Source of the DNA: Magnaporthiopsis rhizophila
Lineage: Eukaryota; Ascomycota; Sordariomycetes; Magnaporthales; Magnaporthaceae
Assembly: GCA_003049465.1 (NCBI GenBank)
Contig: PYSS01000066.1
Location: 124,001-188,000, forward strand
Direction of reading: 5' to 3'
DNA length: 64,000 nt
The notes beneath the pieces are model-generated. The model had not been told where the DNA came from. It did not search any database and saw nothing but the letters and a program-made list of their open reading frames with translations. Made by a program: the position numbers and the translations under genes. Positions 45,983 to 57,700 of this stretch are shown here, in pieces. Within the stretch, counting starts at the first letter, position 1. Every line of letters starts with the position of its first letter.

Positions 45983-48542
45983 ATGTCAACCCCTGAAAAC
46001 ACAGCCAACTCCCCCATGCCCGGCGGGCCAGGGCCACAGCCCTCTGGTCGGCCTCCAGGACCTGATCTTCTCCGTCGCGTCGCGACGCTTCCGACAACTG
46101 GGACCCGAGGCGCCCGTTTCATTCGCGATTGCTTCCGCCGGAGAAGAAAACATCCAAGCAACACCGTAGGCAGGGCCGACGGCACACATCTCAATGGTCG
46201 TGCGGTCAGCGCCCCTGAAGCGAGTGCTTTGACCGTGGACGAGATCCTCGACACCATTTATCCCGAGAAGAAAGAGTTCGAAGAGGGCGAAGACGATCTG
46301 GAGTACGATGGCCTTGCGACGTACCTCCAGACCCACGAGGACGAGAAAGCCCTGGTGACCCGGGAGGTTGAGAGGCTTGTCGATATCGTCAAGAATCCAG
46401 ACACGCCACTCGTCCTGGATGGCGGCCAGCGTCTCGGCGGAGGCGACATGGTTGGATACGCCGCGCTTACCATCCTGACCAAGATGTTGAGCGACGCCAA
46501 GTCAATCTGCCTCGTCGACAATGATAGCATCAGCCTGGTGCACGCGCCGATAGGCCACACGGCCGAGTCGTATCGAGGCCTCATTCATCGTCTCCAGAAC
46601 ATTTGCGAACGAGGGGAGATCGCGTTGCCGACAGGGTCCGGGGCGGTGTGGGCTACGGCTGAAGAGCGCCGCGAGGATGCTGCGGCTCTGATGGACTTCC
46701 TCTCTGCATGCCTCGCGAGATACGCAACCCAGATCGCCGACGGCACGAGCTGGCGGAATCAGCAGCTCGGTGCCTTGGCCAGGTTCACAGCAAAGGTCAA
46801 GTTCTTGCTGGAAGGCATGGCCGATCACGCGAGCACGGCACTGCGCAACGCCGAGATCGCCCTTGCCACCTTCGAGGCCACATATGGCGAGGAGGCCCAG
46901 CGGCAGGGCGCCGAGAAGGACGACCAGATGGCCGTTTACCGACGCTTTGCCGCGACTCTGAGTGGGGACCCGGCGCAGGCAGACTATATGAAGGGTGTTG
47001 AGCACCGGGTCAACCAGCAACGAGCCCGGGCCGGGTTCATGGGTGCTCTAAAATATGTGCTCGCCTCCCTCCGCTCGGGAAATCGTCACCGGGGGTTTGG
47101 AGTCACCGAGTACGAGGTCTGTGGTGTGGTCATGGAGACAGGCTTTCAAGATTTCCAGGTGAGAGAGAGCTTCCCTTGGACGTCACCTCCATACTCGCAT
47201 CGCAAACTGCTAACTCTGCCGACATTAGACACTTCTGTTCCAAGACCGCGATTTCGAATACACCAGCACTTCCAACGGAGATCAAATGAACTTTGCCCAT
47301 CCCGCATTCCGGATGCTCGACGCGTCCATATCCCATCTCCAACGCACCAGAGAACCACCGCAGAACATGCGGGTCGACCCAAGGGGAACCCAGACGACAC
47401 TGGAGTGGATGTATTCCGACTCGGATGGCGCTCACGGCCTCGAAAACGGAGCCGGCGTTGCCAAATCCACACCGAGCCAGCGCTATACCCTACAGACCAT
47501 GAGGGAGATCGTCACCGTAATGGTGCCGCTCGCGCTGGCGGCGCCCGTCGTGTCCGGGCGGTACAAGCACTTCCTCGACATGTGGTACCTGACCCACGAT
47601 GCAGACGACGTGGTCCGACCCTTCCCGGAGCGCCCCTTCAAGGCCTTCGTGCGCCTCTACACGAGCGACTTCGAGGCCGCGCGGAGGCAGCGGCTCCCCG
47701 ACGACGTGCTGCAGCTGGCCGACGCCGTCCGGACGGGGCTCTTCTCGCGCACCAGCCTCCTCAACGCAGGCCACGGCACCAACGAGGACGACGCCAGCCG
47801 CGACCGCCGGCTGGCCGAGACCCACAGGCTGATGGACTCGTGGGTGTACACCGAGGACGCGGTCGTGGTCCAGTGCGGGCTGTATGTGTGGTCCGTCATG
47901 CTCGCCGCCAGCGTGCTCGTGGCCGGCGGCCTGGCCATCGGCCTGACGGTCCAGGACCGCCTCACCGGCGTCGACCCCTTCAACATCACCGTCTACGCCT
48001 GGGCGCTGGCCGCGTTCATGGTGCTCATCAGCAAGGCCGTCATGGTGGAGGATTGGTCGTGGTGCGACTTTCTGCACCGCCGCGTCAAGTGCCGGTCGGT
48101 CTCGGAGCTCCGCGCCGTGACGGGCATCAACGACCAGCTGATCACCGCCAAGCTGCTGCACGACGAGCAGGACTCGGTGCTGACGACGCGGGGGCCGTTC
48201 AACATCGTCTTTCTCCGGAAAGCCGCCAGCGGCTCGGGAGGGTTCGCGATCGACGTGCCGATCCAGAACAAGACGCTGTTGCTGAGCGGCCTCGTCATGA
48301 TCAAGGTTGAGACCACTTTGGGCAATCGGCTGGTCTGCCTTGACGTGAGGAGGGGGACCGAGTTGAGCGTTGTTGAGCACAGGGATGTCGGCAACGACAC
48401 CGAGCGGCTGATCAGCCAGGACATCGGAAAGACTCATCATGGGAACGAAAAGACGGGGAGGAAGATATCGCTCAAGTCGGGGAAGTTGGAGTGGAGGAGG
48501 GTCGAGGGCGTTTACAACGTTCTGGATGCTGCTTTCGTTTAG
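45983..48542 (+). CDS. Hypothetical two-helix membrane protein, 829 aa
   Basis: I do not recognise a named domain. Exons 45983-47158 and 47229-48542, 70-nt intron (GTGAGA, GCTAACT branch, TTAG), phase 0 join GFQDFQ/TLLFQD. The N-terminal 80 residues are proline-rich and basic. Residues about 80-400 are alpha-helical and soluble-looking (KFLLEGMADHASTALRNAEI). Residues about 440-600 are again soluble. Two hydrophobic helices at about 603-632 (VVVQCGLYVWSVMLAASVL) and 645-663 (VYAWALAAFMVLISKAV) form a hairpin, followed by a conserved-looking cytosolic end (WSWCDFLHRRVKCRSVSEL) of about 160 residues. No signal peptide is present. The layout suggests a large cytosolic protein held on an internal membrane by a helical hairpin. 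Divergent orientation with the AAA ATPase may mean co-regulation. Function unknown. Confidence 0.82.
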
Positions 48543-51253
48543 TTGATAGCGAGTGTGCATGACAAACGAAACTTTGTGTGAGCTGCGGGTATAAATACTT
48601 CCGCAAAGAAGAGGCCAATACTAAATATCTGTTGCAACGAACCCTCAGCCCTTGAACCTCTGAAACTCTGAACCTCTAGCAGCGCGTTCAGTCGAAACTG
48701 CCGGAAGCTCTCCCCGTCTCCCCATGAGTAGAACTATCCACCTGATCCGGCTCGATGTGGGAACGTAGGGTGTGGTGCACGACGGCTTAATGAGTAACAA
48801 GAAACGACAGTGCTGGCCATCCAGGAGTCTCAAGCAGCAAGGATTCATGGCTGACTCGACTACCCCGAGAGGAGAGGCGAAACAGGTACCTATAGAGCCC
48901 CCGGGCATGACAGCGGCCATCCTAAGGCTCTCTTCCCTGGCGGGCGAGTCTTGGGGTGTGCGTATCAAAGGAGGATACCCAGTCACGGATATAAAACGAG
49001 AGGCTGGCACCACAGTGGACGTGATGATTGCACGAGACTTCAACCGGCACGGCCAGCTGTGGGGAGGACGAAAATATGGCGCGGCGAGGATTACGACAAA
49101 CGGCCATTGATCTGGTCTTGGCATCTGCCCATCTGGCGGACACAACGGTCGAGTGCGCGATCTGTAGAACAGAACACGGATCGGATCACCGCGCCATCGA
49201 GAAGGTTTTGTCGACGCCGCGGTTCCTGTACCCAAGCAATGGGGGCAGGCTCCTGCTCAAGAATGCGCGCCTTGGAGGCAAACAAACACCAGGATTGGGA
49301 GGGCACTGGCGGCAGCCCAGGCGATCCGCGCGCTGGCACCGAAAGCGTCGTTTCACAATTGACGGCGCCTCTTGAAAGGTTCCCGCTCCCGAAATAAACA
49401 CGAAGCTGTCTGGGGCCGCGATGACGGCCGTTTGTTTTCACCGCTGCACTCTCCTGCTGATAATCGTAGAACTAACTGGTAGCAACTACATATGATACCC
49501 GTTCCAGATACTTCTCTTGACAGCCGCGCTTAGCGCAGGTTGTGTCTCGTTTGCCATTGTTGATACCCATATGAAATAGCACACGGGCCATCGGACAGAC
49601 TTCTGCAGCCTTCCGTCGACGCCCGTTTGTTTGCCCTCACTTTGTTCTCAATTCGTCCTCACGCAGGCCTGACTTCCCGTGCTGCTCCCCGGGCGCCTTG
49701 TTTTGCTGCCTGAAGAAAAATCGGCATCTGGTCTGCGATGGGTTTCTATTTATTTCCTTCCTTCTCACTCCCTTTGTTTTATGCCGTTGCTCCACCGATA
49801 ACACCACTCCCACTCTTCTTCGTCTTCTGCCCAAATTCCCTTCCTTCCCTCTGATACTCCATCTACCACCCACTTTCTTTACCAGTATTCCTTGTAACCT
49901 TGCCCGAGGCGGGCAAACGCATACACCCGCCGAGTCTTAGGAAGCCGTAGCAGCCAAACACACCATGGCTCCACGTTGCCCAAAAAAAAAGTCTGGACTG
50001 CGGAACGGGAATTATAATCCTGCCATTCCTTTCAACAGTGCACGACCTGGCGATTTCGGTCGACCATGTTTGGGAAGACTTTTTTCAGGGAAAGGTGCCT
50101 CAGCGAGTGAACTGTCCCGTGGAAGTCATGTATGTATGTATTGCCGTCTCGAAAGCCAGGCTGGGGTAGAGCGTTCGCTGGCGGCCCCCATCGTTCATGT
50201 TGGGATGGAGAGAAGCGCTCAGACTTGTCGGCAGACGCCGAACATGCCTGTCTAGCCTCTGCCAATAATGTCGCCGACGACGACGGCACATCCCGCCCGA
50301 GCTTGGGCGGAGCTGGCAGGCCGACCCACGCATCGGCGAGGGCACACGCGAAGTGCGGGATTGTTCGACCCAAAAAAAAAAATGAAAGGCTGACTAATAA
50401 GGTTTTGTAGTCCCTGGGAGGCCAAGAAGGACGTTCATTTTACCTAAACTCTGTGAAATAAGCAAAGAAAAAGGGTACAAATGAAGGTATGCTAGCGAGC
50501 GTTTGTTCGAGCGATGACCAGACCTAAAGCTCACACAAAACGTGCTTGTGGTAGTGGGGATCCGCACTAGAGTCGTGTTTTTGCATGGCGCCGGCGATGC
50601 CGCACGGTAGAAGGCTGGAGAACGTACTCTGTAATCGATGATGCAGCGTTTCAGGGAGCGGCGTTGATTCCCGGGAGAGCGGAAATATCAGTCGCCACAA
50701 GAAGCCGCGCACCAATAATTACCCCTTGCGGGCAGTCGGCCGGCGCTGCTGGGGCCTGCCTGGGCAGACCAAAGCAAATCCAGCACTATCCCCGGCCCCC
50801 GCCCTCGAAAGGATATCCCGCCCGCCGCAACGAGACTGGGTCGCCTCGGCAAGTGGAACTGGAGGAAGCCCCTACGGCCCGCAAAGGGGGCTCTGCCTCG
50901 GCTGCCTGTGGGGACGGGCGGTCCGGCGAGTGGAAAAGAGCCCAGCGCGATCAATTGGGTGGTTTTTTTATTCCTCCGGCCCTGGTTCGGATCTTTTATC
51001 ATCTGATATTTCTCGTTTGTTGCATTTTAGACAAGGGCTAACATTTGACGTTTATTTATTCATAAGGCAGGCCGCGGCAAAGTCGGCCACCCTCATCTTT
51101 TGCATCCGTGCCACAACAGCCACCAGCTACAACAGCCAACAGCCACAGCACCAAAAAGAACCTCCCGCGACCTCGCAACAGCTCTCGCGCCCAAAGAGAG
51201 ACTACGGCATCATCACGTAAAATCTTAATCTCCTCAACAATCAGCCAAGAAAG
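48543..51253. other. Intergenic region with LINE remnant
   Basis: About 2.7 kb. It contains a LINE endonuclease fragment (annotated separately) and, from about 50.9 kb, the promoter and leader of the monooxygenase gene. No intact gene is supported. Confidence 0.5.
49010..49240 (+). mobile_element. Non-LTR retrotransposon (Tad-like LINE) endonuclease remnant
   Basis: Two short pieces in different frames match the endonuclease/exonuclease/phosphatase domain of fungal Tad-type LINEs. The first reads VDVMIARDFNRHGQLWGG, the catalytic DFNRH block (usually GDFN; the Gly is Arg here). The second, about 50 bases further on, reads TAIDLVLASAHLADTTVECA and continues to TEHGSDHRAIEKV, the C-terminal SDH block. 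In an intact element some tens of residues separate them, so the copy has an internal deletion and a frame change. No reverse transcriptase is found nearby. It is a dead fragment in the gap between two genes. Confidence 0.7.
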
Positions 51254-54079
51254 ATGGGCTTCAAGGCCGTCATTGTCGGCGGTGGCGTGGGTGGCCTAGC
51301 GCTGGCCAACATGCTGGAGCAGCTCGGAGTCGAGTATGTGCTGCTCGAGGCCTACGGCGATTTTTCGCCCCAGGCCGGCGCTAGCATCGGCATGCTGCCC
51401 AACGGCCTGCGCATCCTCGAGCAGCTGGGCTGCCGGAGCGGGTTCAGCGAAGGGGTGCCGCTGGCGCAGAAAATTTGCATCACGCGCATGGGCAAGCGCC
51501 TGACAGAGGTCGACAGCTTTAGCGACGCTCTCGTCCAGAGGTAGGAGAGCAGGGTCAGGGGTGGAGGGCAGCTGAAAATCCCGCTTTTGTGGGAACCTCA
51601 CTAACACTTTCACCCATTGCGCTCAGATATGCCGGCGGCATCGAGTTCAACGACAGGCAGGTCCTCCTGCGGGCGTTGCACGCCAATATTAAGGATAAAA
51701 AGCGGCTTTTGCTTAACAAAAAGGTCATCAAAGTTACCACTGGTGAGAAGTCCGCCGTCGTTGAAACCCAGGATGGCGACCGTTACGAGGGAGACGTCGT
51801 GGTCGGTCTGGACGGTATTTGGTCCACCGTCCGTTCCGAAATGCGGCGCGAAGCCGCCGAGAAGTTGCCGGGCTATTTTCCGGACGACGAGTGGAAGCGT
51901 AAGAGATAATCGCCCCCAGCAGCCGCACGTAATCAACCAAGTATGACTAACTGTGTCTAGGGGTCCCGATCTACTGCAAATGCATGTTCGGCATCTCCGG
52001 GCCCAACAAAGCCATCCAGCCCGGAACCATGACCCAGGTGATTAACCGGGGCTTTCTGTACCTGGTTTTGGGCGGGCCCGGCGGTAGGGTCTTTTTTTTC
52101 CTTTCGGAAAAGCTGCCCAAGAAGCTATACGGTCCCGAATCGCCCCGGTACAGCAAGGAAGAGAGCGTGGCCTTTGCTGAAGCCCACCGGCAAGATGTTA
52201 TCATCGACGACTGCACCTTTGGGGACATATGGGATAATGTTATTGCCTATAACGTCACTCCGCTCCACGAGTACGCGTTCGACCAGTGGCACTATGGCCG
52301 TATTATCACGCTTGGGGACGCGGCGCACAAGGTGGGTTGTCGGCCGCCCGTCACCCGGCCCGGATGACACAACGTAAAAAGCATTCACTGACAGCAGAGC
52401 GTTTACCTACTTACACAGGTGGATCCTGTCGCGGGTCAGGGCGGCAACGCTGCCTTGGAAAGCGTGGCGGCCTTTACCAACGCCCTGATGAAGAGGCTCG
52501 ACCGCCTGCCCGCCGACGACCCCTCGGCCACGCTGCCCCTTGCCGATATCGAGGCGATCCTCCGCGAGACACAGGCGACACGGCACGAACGGGCCCGCCG
52601 CATCGTCCGCGTCTCCCACGAGATGCAGGACGCTTTTGCCAAGACAAGCTGGCTGGGCATGCAGCTTACGCACCTGGCTCCCTGGATTATCGACAAGGAA
52701 TCGCTGCTCGAGAAGTGGGCCGTCAACGTCACCGAAGCCGTCAAGGTCGAACGGCTTCCCGACCGTAGCCTGCCCCATGTCGTGCCATTTACGACGGATC
52801 TGCCCGCCAAGCCAATCAGCTCGTCCAGCGGCCTGGTCAAGCTCGAGCGGGGGCTCGTCGGCGCTGCCTTGGCCACCCTGTGTTGGCTGGCTGGCCACGG
52901 CGTGCGCTCGCCGGGCCCGCTGCCGACCTCCATGTTCGGCGTGCCATTCCGGCTGTCGTGGACAGGTCGCGCCGGCCCGGACAAGATCGTTGCGCTTCTG
53001 ACCAAGCTGTTTGCCGTCAGCCTGACCAGCCCCGTGCCGGAGCAGCGCCTACAGCTGGCTTACTTTATGCCCGTACTTGCGCCCGCGCTTGTTATCTGGG
53101 TCATCGAGGGCAACAGGTGGGGTAACAAGCAGACCCTCCTGGGCCGTATCTTGACATGGTGCGTTTTAATTTTCCCCCCTTCTTCTCTGCCCCTTCTGCA
53201 TGGCCTTCGCAAAGACTGACTGTAGCTGGATTTTCTCCCCCTCGCAGGCCTGGAATTTTCACCGGCCTGGCTCAGCTCCTCACCATTGCGCGCGTCTCCC
53301 CCGTCTACTTCCTCCTGACCCTCGTCGCCGGCCACAACAACCTCGTGCACCGCAAGCCCGCGCGCTCCGTCGACCCGGCCCTCGCGCCCGCCGTCCTGCC
53401 CGCCGTCGCGCTCGGCTACGTGCTTCCTTCCGTGCTCATGCTCCTGCCGCCGCGCGTCACCGGCGCCGGCAGGTTCTGGCAGGACGTCCTCGCCTACTGG
53501 CAGCTGTCGCCCGTGACCGTGGGCCCGCTCGCGGCCCTGATCGCCTGGGCAATAACCACGTTGACCACCAAGAATAAGGGCAAGGAGGAGGCGCCCAAGG
53601 ACCTCGAGATGCACAGGGGCAGGGACCTCCCGCATCTGCTCAAGGCCTACAACGTCGTCTTCTGGGCCGCCGCCGCGTGCCACATCGCAGTCGTGGGCTA
53701 CGCCCTCGCCTCGCCCTCCGTCTCGCTCTGGAAGATGCTCTTCGGCGTGCCCCTCCCCCGGCTCTTTGCTCCCGCAACGACGCCCGACTGGTCCGCCGGC
53801 CTGGGTCCCGCCGACATCTCCTTTGTGCTGTTCAGGTGGGACCTGCTCATCTTCGCGTCGGCCGTCGTCACGTGGTGCCTGCACACCGTCTTCGAGATGC
53901 GCCGCCTGGGCTACGTGACGGCCGAGGGGGCCAAGCGGACCGCGCTCGTCAAGGTGCTCGGCTCACTAGTGGCGTTCGGTCCGGGCGCCGTCTACGCCGG
54001 AGTCTGGGCCTGGAGGGAAAAGGCGATCGCCGAGGCGGGACGCGGGGCTGGGGATGCTGGCGAGAAGAAGACGCAGTAA
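51254..54079 (+). CDS. FAD-dependent monooxygenase fused to polytopic membrane domain
   Basis: Predicted 833-aa membrane flavoprotein. Exons 51254-51540, 51627-51898, 51961-52331, 52419-53158, 53248-54079; introns 86, 62, 87 and 89 nt, all with CTAAC/CTGAC sites and preserved frame. Residues 1-440 are a paxM-like aromatic hydroxylase-fold monooxygenase: GGGVGG FAD-binding motif at 9-14, VGLDGIWSTVR in the DG region, and LGDAAHKVDPVAGQGGNAAL at about 304-323 binding FAD ribityl. In meroterpenoid and indole-diterpene pathways such enzymes epoxidise prenyl chains before cyclisation. From about 450 on, at least six hydrophobic helices follow (LAYFMPVLAPALVIWVIEG, YFLLTLVAGHNN, and others), about 380 residues, more than the one or two helices usual in this enzyme type and comparable in size to a separate membrane terpene cyclase. 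Its role as a cyclase or anchor is inferred. No prenyltransferase or synthase gene lies nearby. Confidence 0.85.
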
Positions 54080-54733
54080 TAGCGTGGTGGGACTGGCTTG
54101 CCCAGACATTTCTTTTGTTCTGCTTGATTTTCGCCGCTGAATGAGGGTATCGAGGAGATCGAGGAGCAAGGACGGCAGATGAGGATGCGTACTGTTTGCA
54201 TAGAAACCGGGCTCTGCGGGAGGCTCCTTCACTTGGCTCAGGCCGAGCGGATAGACACTTGACGCGTCGGTTGGACGCGTGCCTCCAAACTATTCGCATT
54301 CTGGCCCCCTCTTGATGCCTGTTGTTCTTGATGTACAAGCAAGTATGCCAATGCGTATCGACACTGCTACAAAGTCGGGATTAAGTGCCTAGCGCAGGAA
54401 TCGGACTGACCCGGCAGGGCTGCGGCGCCTGCAGTGGCGCCAGGTGAACCTGTCTGCCGGACTGTCAGAGGAAGGGAGCTAGAGCCTGGCTGCAGGGTGA
54501 TGGCGAGTGGGTGCTTTTCTCTGCGGGAGGTTTTTCTCAAAAGGTACGACAAAAAATGACAGCCCCTAGTTTCGACGCCAGCGATGCGGCTTAATGTCTT
54601 AGTCCTCGGAATGTTGCTCAGCTGGCAGACCTGCTGACGTGGCAGCTGGGCAGGCAAGTTGGATCCACGTATCATTTAAAGCATCGTTACAAAAGTGAAC
54701 CACACCAAACTACGAAATTACCTGGCTCTACCT
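54080..54733. other. Convergent intergenic spacer
   Basis: Spacer between the 3' ends of the monooxygenase and helicase genes. No gene or repeat is seen. Confidence 0.5.
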
Positions 54734-57700
54734 CTACTGCTCCATGTCCGTATCGCGGCTCACGCCCTCTGCCAGCGTATGGTCCTGTCCCCCTATCGGG
54801 GCCTGGCATTCAGGGCAACGGGCGCGTTGCATGGGCATCCCGCACTCGCCGATTGCAAACTGTTTGAGCTCTGTCAGCAAAAGAATACGGAATACTGAGA
54901 AGGAGTGCGCGCGGCCAAACATACGGTGTGTCCATTGCGGCACTTGTACCAGTGTCCAGAGTGAGTTGCGATGCCGGCCGCGCCGCTGACCATGGCGGTT
55001 TTGATAGCCGCGATCTCTTCGGCCGTGATTGGCTCGTACCGCTCGCGCACATACAGTCGCGAGATCTGCTCGATCTCGGTTTTGAGCTCCTCAGCGCCTT
55101 CGAAAGGCACCTCGCATAGGCCGGATGCCGTCTCCAACAGATCTCGCGCAATATCAATGTAGGCCTGGGCCGAGGGCGACGAGGACGAAGTCCCAACGGG
55201 GCGACCACGGCGGAAACCCTCGAAGCTCTTCGCGACGCGCGCATAGGCGGCAATGCCCTGAACTTCCATTCTGGGGAGATTCTCTTGGCGGCATTCCTCG
55301 ATGAACGCCTTGCACTCTCCCAGAAATAGAGGTGCCTTCACCAGACGCGAGGTTGAATCCAATACCGAGGAAGAATTCCCAAGCCTGGATTCCACGAAGA
55401 AGCCGTCGCCGAGGACAATATCCTCCAGCTTCAGACGCGCGAGGCTTCCTCCGAGGATTATCTGCTTGTTAAGCACGGGAGCTGATAGGGTGGAATCGTC
55501 TAAGCTGAGTCCTGCCACCGCCTCGTCGAGGCTTCCGTCTCCGCGTCTTCTGGCGAGACGAACGGCATCGAGGAGCTTTTTAGTAGGCTGCTGTTCGGCG
55601 CTGATCTTTCGACAGAACTGACGAATGTCCCTCCCCAAGTTTCCGGCTTCGGAATATACGGTTTCGTCACTTTGGAGCCGCCTCATTAAAAGGTGTCGGC
55701 CCGAACGACTGTTCCTGAGGGTGTCCGTGACGTCTTGCACACGACTCTCCAGTTCGGCCAGCTTTCTAAGACCGTTGACGTGGAACTTGCTCGAAATCTC
55801 GTCCATAACGGCTTGGTTAATGGCGCGGCCGTATCTCTTAGTGGCAAATTGTCTGATCGGCTGCTTGCAGTCTGGGCAGCAAGGCACCGACAGGTTGGCC
55901 GGCGATTCCCGGAGGCCGGTGTAGTGTCCCGTCAGAGGGTCGCTCGCGTATACTTCGTTCATATTCACCGATCCGTCCAAGGACTCGGCGGTGAAGAAGT
56001 GGTTGCAGCCAAGGACGACGATGGGGGTTTCGTCAAGGTTGATGTCCCGATAGTCCTTCAACTCGAGGAGGTCAACACGGGCGTCAGCATGCTGGCCGCA
56101 AGCCTGGCAGTATCCCTCAGGGCATGTTTCGCCGCATATACTCGGGCACCGGTGTCCACACTCGAGAGCCTTGCGACATCTCTCATTGCATGGGAGGCGT
56201 GTGCAGGGTGCGGCGCAGGGCATCGAGCAGTCACCCTGGTGCTCGCAGGACCAGGCACATCTCTCGATGCACGGATGGCACGCCTCCTGACAAGAGAGCG
56301 AGCAGCGTGAATGAGCACAGCGGACCTGACGCGCAAGTCTCATTAGCATTTGCACACGCTATTATCGCGCGAATATCACAGCAGTGACACTGACCTCGCA
56401 TTGGCGCGCGCAGGGCGTGCATGGTCGGCCCGAATGGCATTTGCTTTGGCAGACGTGGCCGCAGGTGTCGTATGGGCGGGCACACTGTCGACTGCATAGC
56501 TGGTGGGTGATGACGCCGCTTTCTCCGGGCATGCATGTTCCGCAAGATCCGGGACATTTGTGTCCGCAAGGCAGGACCTCCTCGCACGGCGTAGGGCATT
56601 TAAACCTTTCCGCGGTCACGTCGACGGAGCATGCGACCTCCACGATGTGGCCACACTCAGGGACGCTCCTATAAACAAGGGCCTTGCAGAAAATCTTGCC
56701 CACGTCCAGCGTCTGGTAGCATCGTAGCTTCTCGACTCGATGTCCACATGGGAGAGGCACGTCACTGACCGGAACCTGGCACGGTCCGCAGGCCTCGCCG
56801 CATAGCCTGGGGCAGCTGTGGTTGCAGGTCGTTCTGATGCGTGGACAGCGCTGGATGCATGAAAAGGCGTTGTGCATCATCTCTGAATGGCACTTGGCCG
56901 AGCACTGGTGACCGCAGCCATCCAGGCGGCGGTCGCAAGGGAGGTTGCAGCCGCCGTCGGGACTGAATCGAGCGAAGTCGTCGGGCTCGCTGCAACGGAT
57001 TGGTGTGTCGACGTGTCGCGGGCAGCAGAGCTCGAATGCCGTGCCGATGGAGTTGCCGGCCTCGAGCTGCCGTCGGACCTCAACCCACATATCGATGTTG
57101 GAGTACGTATCGGAGTTGCCGATGAGATACAGGCCGTGCTGCGCGCGGCTGAGCAGCACGCTGATGCGGTTCGACGTTTTGAGGAAGCCGACCTTGCGGC
57201 CATTGTTGCTGCGAACCAGCGAAATAACGACGACCTTGGCTTCTTCGCCCTGGAAATTGTCGACGGTGGCGAGACGGATAGCATTGACGAGCTTTTTCTT
57301 CTCGAGCAGGGGTTCGCTGGAGTTCTCGACGTCAGCGTTGCCGTTTCGGGCCAGAACGTCCTCATCCTTTTCGCTGAGGAAGACCTCGAAGTCGCGGGCT
57401 AGAGCGGCGCGCAGCTGCTCTAGCTGTCTTGCGTAGGGAGTAAGGACCGCAACGTCGGTGGTTTTGTATGCGCCCTGTAGGACGAGATGTCGGACCAGGG
57501 CCAGCACCATGCCGACCTCCCACTCATTGCCGTGAGATTTGAGGCCTTTGTCCTCGTCGGCGACGTCTTCGGCATGGTTGTGGGTGAGCCAGAAAACATC
57601 ATTCCGCATCCCCACCACGTTAGGCAAGTGCTTCACGCTATCGTGGTCTTCCAGGCGCGGATACATTGTCTGCCTGATGAGCTGCGAGATTTGGGGCCGC

